Of a stretch of DNA of 64,000 bases, positions 49,901 through 60,934 are shown piece after piece. Position 1 is the stretch's first letter. Every line of letters starts with the position of its first letter. The position numbers and the translations under genes were made by a program. The notes below the pieces were generated by a model. That model had not been told where the DNA came from, did not search any database, and was given only the letters and a program-made list of their open reading frames with translations. Source of the stretch: Manduca sexta (lineage: Eukaryota > Arthropoda > Insecta > Lepidoptera > Sphingidae); NCBI RefSeq assembly GCF_014839805.1, contig NC_051121.1:789116-853115 (forward strand), read 5' to 3'.

Positions 49901-52900
49901 ATATCCATCTTAATTTGAAATTATGGGTGTTGATAGCTGTGCAGGTAAGAGTCAAAAATCCCCTTATTTACCTACACGGCTTGCAAAGTTGACCTTCAAT
50001 TAGAACACTTGTAATTGCAAAAAAACGGAATCACCCCGAAGACGGAATAGGGCGCCCTGCCTATATGTGTAAGGTGTCAGTACCTGCACGTTGTCCCCGG
50101 CGCAGGGCGCCCTGGCGGTGCAGCGCCGCGTGCGCGCCTGCGTGCCCGCGCCGCACGACGCGGAGCACGGCGACCACGACGACCACGGCGACCACTGCGG
50201 CCGGCGCTTGGACTCCTCGACACACAACATTTGTTCCTATATATATTTACGGACACGACAAACTGACCTCACTGCACTTGTTAGAAGTAGACTTCAGATA
50301 GTGACAAATGACAAGAGATCAGCTCTCGCCAGTCGACACAATTATGCCGGCCTGTTTGAAAACGAATATACACGAATTTCGAAACGTGATTCGCTTACGT
50401 GGGCCTGTAAGGTAAGTTTTACACTGAAAATAATATTATAAAATTACTGTAATAGATTTACCTCACACGGCGGCATGTTACACTTTCTTTTCTCGCTGGC
50501 GGGGCCTTTACACGCCGAGTCATCAAGTATTAACTTCTCCGATTGCGTTGACTTATCTACGAAGATAATTTTATGTTACAACAAAGGAAGGTACGTCTTC
50601 AGACTTTGGAAGTCCACAGCTGAACATAGACCTCTCCTAAAGTTTTCCATATCATCCTGTGAGAAGAGGCTTGCATCCAGGTTCCTTAACTTTATGAGGT
50701 CGTTCGTCCACCTTGTGTACAGCGTACACCAGTGACGTATCACGCAGTTGTTTTAAAAATCGATTTCTAAAAACGACATTACCCGCCACCGCCCGATTCA
50801 TGCAAAAAGGCCAATCAGAATGAAGTTGTTTGACATATTTACAGATCAGTTATTTGATTAATTTATTCTTACTATTAAAGTTTAATTAGGGGTTGATTTA
50901 GTCTTACCGATAGTATTATTGTTCTCATCGATGAAGTGGCAGAATCTGGATCTCTCCTGATAGCCACGTCCGCAAGTGACGTTGCAAAGTGACCATTGCG
51001 TAAAAGGACTCCATTTGCCTGGCACTACACATAATAAATCATGTATTTATGTCAAATTTCGGTATTTAATGACAGTAAATAACACAAGATGTCTTTTTAT
51101 ACGTGCTTCTGATGGTAGGTCTCTCATATGTGAGAATCCGCATGAGTAGGTATCTCCGCAATGTCTATTGCTGCTGCTAAGCAGCAGTGTCTACACACTG
51201 CGTGTAGACTAACACTGTTGTGTTCTGGTTTGAAGAACATTGTAGCCAGTGTAACTACTGGACTGGATTACACGGTGGTAAGTGAACTGGGATTCAGTAG
51301 AATGTTGATTACCCTTCAGCAGTCGACATAATTATGCCGGCCTGTTGGAACGCGACACACTTACGTGGGCCACTATGGCGGGTTATAACACCTTATGTTC
51401 GGAGGTCGCTATCTGGGCGGATATTAAATATATCCTACCACCAGCAGAGTTCCGGCTTAAAGGACATTGTATCCAGCGTAATTATTGAAAATAAATCTTA
51501 TGTCTCAGGGCGACATTAGATACTAACTGCCATGTTATAAAGAAATCATAATATTAATTTCGAAAGTATATGAAGTCTGCCAACCCGCATTAGACCAGCG
51601 TGGTGAACTAAAGCCCGAAACCTCTCAGTAGTGGAGTGCCCAGCCGTGGCAAAGGGTGAAATATTTCAAAAGGTAACCCTAAGCAAAAAAAATGCCTAGT
51701 TAAAATATCACGGCCAATTTAACAGAAAACAGACTAAGACAAACGTAAAAGGGACGCCGGTAGGAATCGGGTTGTATGGACGCTTCGCCACTGTGCCATA
51801 GAGGGGTATATCTGTCTTTTTGCAACAGAGGACCGGCCTATGCTTGATTTTGTACATTATTCTATATGTAATGGTTAATATTACGAAACAGAAGCACTAC
51901 TGCGAAAACTGCATAAAAATTGGTTAAAAAATGAGTGAGTAATTCATATTTAAAATATTGTAATGTGCAGAAGTGGGCGCGATGTGGGGATATCGCTTCA
52001 TCTCTTTCTTTCGCACGCGTCGTAATTCCCGATGACGTCACCTGTGGGTATTTCGTCTCTTTTCTGTTTCTTGTTAATTACCCCTTCCACCGAAATTCAA
52101 AGACTTATATAATTTGTTGATTTTTTTACCGGATTTCAATAATTCCTTCTGTGTTATAATTTATGTTATGTAAATAATTGATAATAGTAAAGAACAAAAA
52201 TGAGTCCGGTACCCTATCACGGGCGCTCATATCGAAGGACAGCTTTAATGGCCGTATGGGTATATAGAGGACCTTTTGACTATTTTGGCTCTTTGAGCAA
52301 ATACAGAAAACTTTTCAGCTTTATACATGTACTAGCTTTTGCTAATATTATATCTAACTAGTTGACCCGACAGACGTTGTCTTGTATTAACTATAAATTT
52401 GCAGCGCGCATTCTGTCAATCGCTGACAGATATTTCAAACTATTGACAGTTATATAAAATTAATATTTTCGTTAAGTTTTTTTAACTTTTCTAATTTACC
52501 GCGCAAATTTTTGAATTCTTTCCTTCATAAGAATCTCCTGACAATAACAAACACAACAAAAATAGTAAAATCGGTGCAGCCGTTCACGCGTGATGGCGTG
52601 ACCAAGGGAAATAGGGATTCATTATTATATAGATTATAACAGTTTAATCTCACCCTGCACCGCCAGGTTGTACCTCCTGTGCGCTGTGCCCGCCTCGTTC
52701 TCGGCCACGCAGATGTACTGCCCCGCGTCGCGCGGTGTCGCGCTCCACACCGCCAGGAGACTGTTGCCTAGCACGCGGTGGATGTTCGACAGACTCTCGC
52801 TTAGGTACTGAGTGTCCTAGAGCGAAATAATGGTAATAGGTTCAATACTGGGAGTAAGTAGGTAGGCCATACTGTAATGTTAGTATATAACTCATGTAAT

Positions 52901-55900
52901 GTATAGTATTAGGAAGACAGTCCAATAAAGAACCTGAAACCATCAACACTTCTCAACATATATCCATCCTTTCATTACAATGCAATCTCAAACGACGCGA
53001 AGTCCCATACGAAAGTAAAAAAAATAACACAAGGTCCAGGGTGAAGCAAACATTTTTTTCTCGGTTTTAAGAGTTGTCGGTAAGATCATAAAAAGGTCCT
53101 TCGAGCCACTGCGCGAGTCCTCTATAAGCGCGGGGCCCGGGGCGGTTTGCTTCCCCCTAAAGCCGCCTCGACCATGGCCGTGGCAATGCTGATCAGTAGA
53201 AAGCAGAGACCACTTTTCATTTGGCGCTCCCACACGCTAAATAAACTCTCGTTATATTGAAATAAAACTCGTTCTCGGGTGTTATCGCTTTTGAGGTTAT
53301 TATTATATCAGTTTTTTAAGTTTTTGTCGAGGTTTCAAAAGAATTGTTGTTTTCAGGGTCACAGGGCGGTCTCGAAACGTGAGGAGAAACAATGCGAAAA
53401 CTAGTTTTATTTCAATATCTTACTTTCGCATAAACATAAGGAATAATGAATATTGTTATGTTTGAGTCCTTGTTAATCGTATATTTCAAGAAGCTGTTTG
53501 AAGGACACTATAGCCCACGGGCTATGTGCGATGTTATGTTTGATTCCTAGTAATTACACGTAATTACTAGGAATCAAACATAACATCGCATGTCTTACAA
53601 TGGGGATGTAGTACATTGGAAAATACTTTGCAGAAACTTTTAATTCAATACTCTGGACTCCACAGGTTATTGTGACGTTTAATAGCATACTATTTATAGG
53701 AGAAGCATATGTTGATTCAATGGATAATATAAATTCAGTGGAATTACTAACAACAAGGAATGTTAATTTTTTAAATAAAAATCACTTAATTGTAATAAAC
53801 ACACCTTCAACCACGTAATCTTCGGCGTCGGATATCCTTCAGCCTCACATTTCAGTACAATGCTCCTTCTCAGAGGCACCACGTGTCCCTCTATAATATT
53901 GCTTCCCTTATTCCCGGCGATGGATGGCGGCTTCCGAATAGTAACGTTAAACACTATCTCCGTGGTGCCGACCTTGTTGGTCATGATGCAAGAGTATTTA
54001 CCGCTGTCTGAGACCTCAGTTTTGTTTATTATCTGAAAAATATATTTAACTCAAGTACAACTGACCAAGTCCACTGTTGCCTGGCGGTAGAAATAGAAAG
54101 TGCTATGTACGTATACTTTACTGGTGGTAGGTCTCTCATATGTGAGAGTTCGCTTGGGTAGGTACCACATCCGCCCTGTGGACTGGGGGCGTTTGAAGAA
54201 TTCCACCACGGTATCCCCTGCCTGTCGTAAGAGGCGACTAATAGGGGCCACGAAGGGGGTCGCCGGCGGGCAGCAGGGGGCTGTCCGCCCTAGTCCATTT
54301 TTGTGCATTCTTGCACATTTTTCGGTTGACCCCCGGGATGGACGGCAGAGTGTAGTTGGCCTCATGCTGCCGTAGACGCCGAGGGCGTCCTTCGGTGCGT
54401 GGGGGCTTCTGAGCCCCCCCCATAAGAGACGGGCCGCAAGGCGGCACCGCGTAGCGGCGGCTGCGGACGAATACTTAGACACTTCCGTCAGAGGAAGCCC
54501 TCAGTCGTCCCTAATGCGCCGAAGAGGGCCACCGCGGAGTTTTTGGATAGGTACCACCGCAATGTCTGTTTCTGCCTCTGAGTAGCAGTGTGTAGTCACC
54601 GTTGTGTTCCGGTTTGAAGGACATTGTAGCCAGTGTAACTACTGGACATAATGAGACGAAACATCTCACGTCTCAGGATGGTGAGCGCAGTGGAATACTA
54701 AACAATAGAGTGTAATTCAAGGTATTGGATGGTGTTTCTACTGTTTGTGGGCGGATGTATAGCTTACCATCAGACGAACCGCAAGCCCATCTCGTTATTT
54801 AAAGAAATAAAAAAAAATAACATTAAAGTCAGAAAAACTTTCACGTACACGCCATATTCACATATTAACTACAAAATGACCAAAAAATCAGAAAAGTAAA
54901 ACTGAGATTTTCGATGCTAATATTTGTTATTCATGGATTATTGGCAATATTTTTGCAGAGGTAAAGACGAGTATGTGTTTTCATTTGTTAACGCAATGTC
55001 AAAATAAACCTGTATAAAACAATTTGGAAGTCAAATATAACATAGAAACTTTTTATATTTAGCCAGCGATATGGTAGCACGGGTTTCTAGTGTACCCACA
55101 TATCTACAGCTATGATAAACTCCATGTAAGGTATAATGATCTGACTTACCAAAGAGAAGTTATCGTCAGTCAACTCTATTCTGGGTGTATCTTTGTTGAT
55201 CTCTGTGTATGGGTGTTTGATCCACATCACTTCGGGCAGTGGGGAGCCCTCCACCGGGCAGGCGAGGGTCAACGGCTTCCCCACGGACACTATCACTTCT
55301 TTAGACGGGTCTTTCGGTTTGGGCGGGGGAACTGGAATATTACAAATTATTCTACGATACATATCAAGAATTAATAGGGATTTCATTTTAGTTATTTATT
55401 CAAGGCATTTTATCATTCTTCCTGATATTCTTTTTATTTCTTACTAGCTTTTGCTTGCGGTTCTGCCCGCGTTACATGATTTGTTCTGAGATAAATATTT
55501 TCCCGGGACGAAAGTAATCTATATCACTCAGGACTAACGTAGCTTTTTAATAGTAAATAAATTTTCAAAATCGGCTCACTAGTTCCTGAGATCAGCCCCT
55601 ACAAACAAACTTTATTACTTTATAATATAGACATATACACTTACCCAAAACATCAACCAAGTAACTAATACTAGCGTTACCAACTTTGTTCTTAGCAACG
55701 CAACTGTAGTTCCCAGTTTGGTCCACACTAGCTCTCTTCGCCACTATAACCTCGCCGAATTCGGTGGACACCATCGTGTCATCGTAAAACATCAGCGGCA
55801 AGTCGTCCCTAAACCAGTAGACTTCTGGTAATGGGTTCCCGTACGGATGGCAATGTAGGTAGAACGCTTGGCCGGAGAGAACTTCGAGGTTTATCGTGTT

Positions 55901-58900
55901 ATCCGATGCATTCGTGTTTTGGAATAACACGTGGAAGATTTTTGGAGGCTCTGTAATGATATTGGGAAATCATGGATTAGTCAAACTATATTGGAGAAAA
56001 ATCTAACGATAAGGAATTATTTCGGAATACTAATAGATCAGATGTTTCAACTTTTGTCACTACTCTTATTTAGGCTACAGATTTCAATTTTGGATCCAAA
56101 TAGTATTACCGGCTAAAGACTGAAGTTTAAATCAGTCACATTATTTATAGACATGAACAAATTAAATATGGCAGTAGTAACAAGGAAATTGTCAACCACT
56201 CGTCCCATTTTTATTTAGCCGTATTATAAATGACTAAAAATTGTATCTATTAAAAACATCTTTAAACTTAGCTGTGTATTCTATCCCCCTTATTCATAGA
56301 TGTTTTTTATCTAAGGAAAACTATGATAACAAGTCTGTTTGTAAGTGTTGACAAATTTTGTTGTATCTCAATATTAGCCAATCAAAACAGCCCTTTGTCT
56401 ACGCACTGTGAAGGCTGCCATGCCGTCAGCACTGAGAAACAGACTTGTTATCACAGCTTTACTCCGTCCTTAGATAAAAAACGTCTATGAATAAGGGGCT
56501 ATATCTTTAACTCACCTAAAACCTCAACCTTAATCTTCTTCTCATGAGTGCCTCCCTCGTTAGACGCGACACACGTATAGCGTCCAGCGTGAACAGTCTG
56601 TACATCATCAATCACTAGGTCTGCATAGTCTATACCTGGTGAGTTCTCCCCTACAACCTGTCCGTTCCGCAGCCACTGTACAGTTGGTACAGGCTTGCCT
56701 GTCGCTTTACACGATATCCTTATGCGGGAATTGAGCTGAAATAAATGTCTGGCTCGAAGGATCAAAATTATTTTTTTTATTATAAAATACCAATGTATTT
56801 TGTGGGAATTATAAATTGTAATTTCTGTCATGTCTGGCTTGAAGGACCAAAGAATTATATAAATTTTTACTAATAACTTACATCAAAATTTATCCCTAAA
56901 TAAAGCATTTTTATAACCTACTTTATATAACTCTTTTGCTACCCATTCATACAAATGAAAATTCACATTACTGTTACTTAAGTTGGTTTATTTTGATTTC
57001 CATTTCCCTTGAGTCGTATTGACCACTTCAATACTCACAACAGCCTCCACAGTGTGGTGTACAGTGGCGCCCTCTCCGTTCCCGAAGGCTGTAAGTTCCT
57101 TGACCGCGGGAGCGGAGACCACACTGACGCTATACACGATGTGTGTCGCGCCGGCCGCGTTGTGCGCGTCGCAGCGGTACAGGCCCGAGGAGAGAGTCGA
57201 TATGTTCGTACTGGTCAGAGTGTCATTTTCTACGTGCCAGTTGGTATTACTGTAGAAACGCGTCGAATTGAGAATCTCTTTTTTTAAGTCGGTTAAATAA
57301 ACTAGGTTTGTCGTGACTTCATGATAGATTCACGGAATAAAGTAAGTTATGTTATTATTGGCGTTTTTTGTGTAGGTCTTGGCATTACGGATCTAATGAT
57401 TTTTATATAAAAGATAAGTTTGGTAAAATTTTCCATGAAACTATTATGTATTTTTTTTATTGCTTTGAATGACGAGACGAGCTTCCCGTTCGCCTGATGG
57501 TAAGCGATACGACCGATAAACAGTAGAAACACCATCCAACACCTTGAATTATAAAGTATTGTGTGGTATTTCACTACACTCGCCATCCTGAGACATGAGA
57601 TGTTAATTATTATGTCCAGTAGTTACACTGGCTACAATGTCTTTCAAACCGGAACCCAACAGTCCTACACACTGCTGCTTGGCAGCAGAAATAGACATTG
57701 CGGTGGTACCTACTGGCTCTCACATATGACAGACCTACCATCAGTAATGGAAACAGACCTTCAAAAACTCAATAACTTACTTATAACTCCATCGTATGGT
57801 CGGCTGCGGAGTACCTTTCGCCCTACACTCTAGTGTAGCGTTCACATTCTCTTTCAATAACACATCCAAAGTGTCGAATTCCGATATGAAAGGAGGCACT
57901 GTAAATTCATAACAAATTTATAAAACTAAATTATGATTCTACAATAAATATCAAAAGCAAAAGTTGCTTTACTCAAATCTATCATGCAAGTTACAATGAG
58001 ATGAAATGTATTTAATATAATTTACATTTTTTGAACGTATATTTATTGTTACTTGCTATTATTTAAGAATAAAACAAAATAGACTCTATGATCTTACGAT
58101 TTAATTGCATTATAAATTTAAACACGTCGTTAGTTCTTAATAGAATTTATGACTCAAAAGTCGAAGAGTAAACACTTTATTTCCTTTTTTAAATATAACA
58201 CATAATAAGTATAAATAATTTAATATGCTGGCGGTAGGATATATTTTATATCCGCCTGGATAGCGACCACCGTATTCAAACCCGACATAGTGAACCACGG
58301 AAGTGAGTCGCCTTACGGGATCAGCCTGTGTATATCCAGTTCCAACAGGCCGGCATAATTATGTCGACTGCCGAGGGATAATCATTTCTCGTCAGTCGAC
58401 ATTCTATTGGACTTACCATCAGGTGCGGATCACTTTGTATATAAAAGAAACATAATAAATAAAATGTATGTAAATATCTGTAGTCCATACCCAACACGTT
58501 CAGTTGGAACGTCCTAGTGAGTGTTCCGTGCACGTTACTCACGACGCACTTGTACGCGCCCTGCGCGTGCGCTTGTATGTTCAACAGACGCAAACGCTGC
58601 TTGTCTTCGAACACCAGCGGCTTCGAGTTGAACAACCATCTGATCTACGTTATACATAGAAGTGAATGTAAAATGATATGCATCTCATATATTGCAGAAT
58701 AAAACAACAAGCTTAAAGAGAGCATTCGGAAATAAATTTATTCTTTAAAATTCTGACACCATAGCGTATTTATAAAATTTAAAAATATCCAGATAAAAAA
58801 TGCTTCGTATATAAATATTTCAATATTGTGTTTAAAATACTGCAGATTTAACAGCATTCAAAAATAAATTTATTCTATAAAATTCTGACACCATAACGTA

Positions 58901-59206
58901 TTTATAGAACTTAAAAATACTCAGAAAAAAAAACACATAAAATCTTTATTATTTAACACATAAGACCTTAATTACCTTAGCAGCCGGCTTAGCGTCCACT
59001 TCGCAGTCGAAGTTCCAGTCATCCCCCCTCACCACCTCGACAGTGTCATTAACAAGTTCCAGGAACCGCGGCGGCCACTCCACTGTCACCGTCACAGTGG
59101 AATGAGCGGATCCCACTGCGTTCGTCACCACGCATGCGTACACCGACGCGTTCGCTCGCGACACATTGTTCAGTACGAAGTCTCCTGTTCTTATTAATTT
59201 AGCTTC
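46989..59206 (-). CDS. Hemicentin-like extracellular matrix protein, 3' part
   Basis: Nineteen exons with GT/AG borders and fully consistent phases encode the last ~922 residues: 59206-58976, 58644-58491, 57898-57781, 57249-57039, 56735-56516, 55950-55645, 55331-55150, 54032-53805, 52816-52654, 51024-50908, 50556-50462, 50215-50084, 49451-49356, 48816-48723, 48534-48418, 47936-47808, 47470-47345, 47284-47260, 47013-46989. Domain order is six to seven Ig domains, two thrombospondin type 1 repeats, a linker, a partial EGF and two calcium-binding EGF modules (DINEC). Ig-TSP1-EGF order is that of hemicentin, a secreted basement-membrane linker protein with a vWA domain and many Ig repeats at the N-terminus, here outside the window. 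The G2F/nidogen domain usual between TSP1 and EGF is not recognised. The last two short exons are tentative; the frame could also stop right after the last EGF at 47341. Confidence 0.8.
47345..48816 (-). other. Hemicentin-like gene: linker and EGF modules
   Basis: Exon 48816-48723 encodes a linker ([15 protein letters not shown]). Exon 48534-48418 contains a partial EGF-like cysteine motif ([15 protein letters not shown]). Exons 47936-47808 and 47470-47345 are calcium-binding EGF modules beginning DINEC, with [16 protein letters not shown] and [13 protein letters not shown]; the Asn and aromatic residue of the calcium/hydroxylation consensus are present. Joins are all phase 1, the classic EGF exon phase. 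Confidence 0.82.
47996..48167. mobile_element. hAT-like MITE in a hemicentin intron
   Basis: Starts CAGTGGCAAAGGGT and ends with inverted ACCTTTCGCCACTG. The flanking octamers TTAAGTTA and ATAAATTA agree at six of eight positions, fitting an aged 8-bp duplication. Same family as 37638. Confidence 0.65.
49053..49225 (-). mobile_element. Helitron fragment in a hemicentin intron
   Basis: The plus-strand text begins CTAGCTTTTGCTCGCG...CGCCCGCGTGG, the inverted 3' hairpin end of the local Helitrons. It continues through TTCCCGGGATAGATAGTAGC and a CAGACAGACAGA run. The TC end is not clear. Confidence 0.55.
49356..51024 (-). other. Hemicentin-like gene: two TSP1 repeats
   Basis: Exons 51024-50908 and 50556-50462 form one thrombospondin type 1 repeat ([19 protein letters not shown] through CNMPPCE). 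Exons 50215-50084 and 49451-49356 form the second ([17 protein letters not shown] through [10 protein letters not shown]). Both show the W-x2-W and CS-x-CG pattern of glycan-modified TSP1 domains. The start of the third exon could also be 3 bases further in (a GAGGAG acceptor choice). The remaining 20 residues of the last exon are a Ser/Asn/Asp-rich linker. Confidence 0.85.
51300..51530 (+). repeat. Dispersed repeat fragment
   Basis: It contains CAGTCGACATAATTATGCCG, GGTCGCTATCTGGGCGGATA and TATCCTACCACCAGCAGAG. The same block is inverted at 58218-58420, again in a hemicentin intron. Probably part of the retroelement 3' end family also seen at 54118. Confidence 0.5.
51566..51643 (+). mobile_element. 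SINE 3' fragment
   Basis: Only the second half of the SINE body is present (TATGAAGTCTGCCAACCCGC, AGCGTGGTGAACTAAAGCCC), directly abutting a hAT-like MITE at 51644. Confidence 0.55.
51644..51793. mobile_element. hAT-like MITE, diverged copy
   Basis: Ends are CCGTGGCAAAGGGTGAAAT and inverted GGACGCTTCGCCACTG. The family matches 37638 in the termini, with a diverged interior. It seems to have inserted in or next to the SINE fragment. Confidence 0.55.
52358..52633 (-). mobile_element. Short non-autonomous Helitron
   Basis: On the minus strand it begins TCTATATAATAATGAATCCC and ends GTCGGGTCAACTAG followed by T, with A before the TC. The body matches 2756-3041. It lies within 25 bp of hemicentin exon 52816-52654. 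Confidence 0.75.
53527..53590. repeat. Perfect palindrome, 31-bp arms, 2-bp spacer
   Basis: Positions 53527-53557 and 53560-53590 are exact reverse complements, separated by AC. The arm contains GATGTTATGTTTGATTCC. Similarity stops abruptly outside the arms. It sits in a hemicentin intron and has no coding role. Confidence 0.95.
54118..54812 (+). repeat. Longest copy of the dispersed retroelement-like repeat
   Basis: The 0.7-kb copy starts GGTGGTAGGTCTCTCATATG, passes through a GC-rich part (CCCCCCATAAGAGACGGG), then GTAGCCAGTGTAACTACTGG and GGATGGTGTTTCTACTGTTT, and ends in an A-rich run. The A tail and variable 5' truncation among copies point to a non-LTR retrotransposon 3' end. An open frame across the GC-rich part is not recognisable as a protein. 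Confidence 0.6.
55444..55631 (-). mobile_element. Short Helitron in a hemicentin intron
   Basis: The plus-strand text starts CTAGCTTTTGCTTGCGG...GCCCGCG and ends TTTATAATATAGA, i.e. TC...CTAG on the minus strand. The body matches the remnant at 2315-2470. It abuts exon 55950-55645. Confidence 0.7.
56286..56498. mobile_element. Intact foldback MITE, 213 bp
   Basis: Terminal inverted arms of about 65 bp begin CCCCTTATTCATAGA(T/C)G and contain TTTTTTATCTAAGG and ATAACAAGTCTGTTT. The core between the arms includes GGCTGCCATGCCGTCAGCAC. A broken copy is at 20957-21097. It lies about 20 bp downstream of hemicentin exon 56735-56516. Confidence 0.8.
57449..57745 (-). repeat. Dispersed repeat copy in a hemicentin intron
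   Basis: Minus-strand copy of the family at 21749 and 54118, starting from a T-run (its A tail) through TTGCTTTGAATGACGAGACG and ending near TGGCTCTCACATATGACAGA. Confidence 0.6.
58721..58930. repeat. Local direct duplication, period 132 bp
   Basis: About 78 bp beginning AGCATTC and containing ATTCTGACACCATA occur at 58721 and again at 58853 with a handful of differences. It is intronic and diverged, so not an assembly duplicate. Confidence 0.75.
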
Positions 59207-59461
59207 CTAAAATAATAAGGTATTTGACGTTTTTTTTAAACACTTATCAAAAACGTATTTCATCCAAAATCTATCAAAGAATTTTTAAAATGCACGCAAT
59301 AATAAATAAGTTATAAAGCTTTGAAATTTGGTGGAAAGGGAAGCTGTCAAATTACAGTAAAGTTGAAATGTGACGTCACACAGTGATAACGGCTATAACG
59401 CTGCGTGAGTGAGAAAAGGACAGCGCGATAAATCCACCTTTGCTTACAATAATATTTTAAA

Positions 59462-60147
59462 CTAGCTTCCGCTTGCAGCTTCGCCCGCGTGGATTTCAGA
59501 CTTCAAAAATGGAGCCGAGAATGTTCGTTTTACGAAGCTACTCGCTAGGTGATTCGCTAGCCTCTAGGTGCCAAGCAAGCCGCCTGCCTGTGCGTTCGCG
59601 ACCTTATATATATACAAAAGTAATCCTTATAGCATGATTCAGTATTCACGTGTGATGGCTAATTATTAGCGTATTTCATGTATAACTTTGGTGTTTCTAT
59701 ACCGATTTCTATGATTCTTTTTTATGGAATATTTAATAATGTTAACTTTTTAATTAGGGATGACTGAGAGTGTTATAAACGTAAGAGTAGACAAATATAA
59801 TGAGAATGCTTCGAACTGCTAAGCTATCGGGAGTTACACGTGTTATTGTGAGTCAACCATAAAAGATAGACATATGCTGTCGTGGGATATTTTTTACATC
59901 ATTTTAAGGAGAACATTTCCGTCATACATGATTTCTGTGTAGCTTTAACTATTAAGGTTGCACACGCGACGGAAGCTTAAAAAATGGAGTAACTTCTCCC
60001 GTTTTCCCAACATTTCCCTTCACTGCTCTGCTCCTATTAATTGTAGCGTGATGAAAAGTATACTATAACCAGCACAGGAGTATGACAAATAATTGTACCA
60101 AGTTTCGTTAAAATCCGTCGAGTAGTTTTTGTTTCTATAACGGTTAT

Positions 60148-60204
<57 letters not shown>

Positions 60205-60323
60205 AATTTTACTAATTGCATTTTTGGCATCAGTATCGATCCCTAATCACCCCCTGATAGTTATTTTGGAAATATATTTCATGTACAGAATTGACCTCTC
60301 TACAGATTTATTATAAGTATAGA
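59462..60323 (-). mobile_element. Non-autonomous Helitron, full length
   Basis: Nearly the same sequence as 10215-11059, with TC and CTAG-T ends. The clearest differences are a short deletion near the 3' end and a (GACA) run of 13 units at 60151-60202 compared with 5 in the other copy. It has no reading frame. Confidence 0.82.
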
Positions 60324-60443
60324 TATAAATAACTGGTTTATTTTTCAATCAATTTTGATGCTGATTTCAGACATGGATTTCTTTTTCATACTATTTTCCG
60401 ATACATATAAAATAATAAACTAAATCAAACATCGGATACCTTA

Positions 60444-60934
60444 TCTATATATATAAAAATGAATTGCTGTTCGTTAGTCTCGCTAAAACTCGAGAACGGC
60501 TGAACGGATTTATCTTATCTTGGTCTTGAATTATTCGTGGAGGTCTAGGGAAGATTTAAAAGGTGAGAAAAAATTCGAATAATTGCCGGGAAAATCCTCA
60601 AAACAGCATTTTTCTATTTCCCATACAAACGTTTTCTAACTAATACGTAGAGTCAATTTGAGCTTTATTGCTATTGTATAAAAGTTCACTGTTGTCTAAG
60701 CAATGTAGGTGTGTTCCTAACATCAAAGCAGTGTGCGTTGGAGCACAGAATATAATAATGTAATGTCGCGTTCTGAAACTCAACAAAAGTGATATCGCGG
60801 ACCCGACTAAATTGAACAGTCACAAAATTTAATATATCATTAGTTATTTGGTTGGCTTCACGATATTATTTCTTTTGTTTTACTTTTAAAATGCATGTTT
60901 TCGTTATGGACAATTTTTGAGCTACTTTTCCATA
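60444..60934 (+). mobile_element. Helitron 5' fragment, interrupted by a second Helitron
   Basis: It starts TCTATATATATAAAAATGAA after A, the classic 5' end of lepidopteran Helitrons. It shares a long stretch (CGTTTTCTAACTAATACGTA onward) with the copy starting at 61429. It is cut at 60934 by the start of another Helitron. Confidence 0.7.

Larger units (their letters stand above)
52654..59206 (-). other. Hemicentin-like gene: Ig-domain block
   Basis: Nine exons carry the C-terminal half of one Ig domain plus six complete ones. Visible I-set hallmarks are the second-strand Cys, the Trp (IRWLF, IRWSY, VQWLR, VYWFR, VMWIK, ITWLK) and the YxC motif (YACVV, YKCVV, YRCDA, YTCVA, YSCVA, YSCIM, YICVA). 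Most domains are split by one intron, and several introns fall between domains in phase 1, which favours exon shuffling and repeat expansion. Upstream Ig domains must continue beyond the Helitron nest at 59.4-64 kb. Confidence 0.85.

Noticed and set aside
50065..50441. Open frames antisense to the TSP1 exon
   Set aside because: They result from the GC-rich WSPWSSW codons read in reverse; sense exons join correctly.
54051..54482. GC-rich open frames of up to 143 codons on the minus strand
   Set aside because: They lie within the dispersed repeat at 54118-54812 and have no protein family features.
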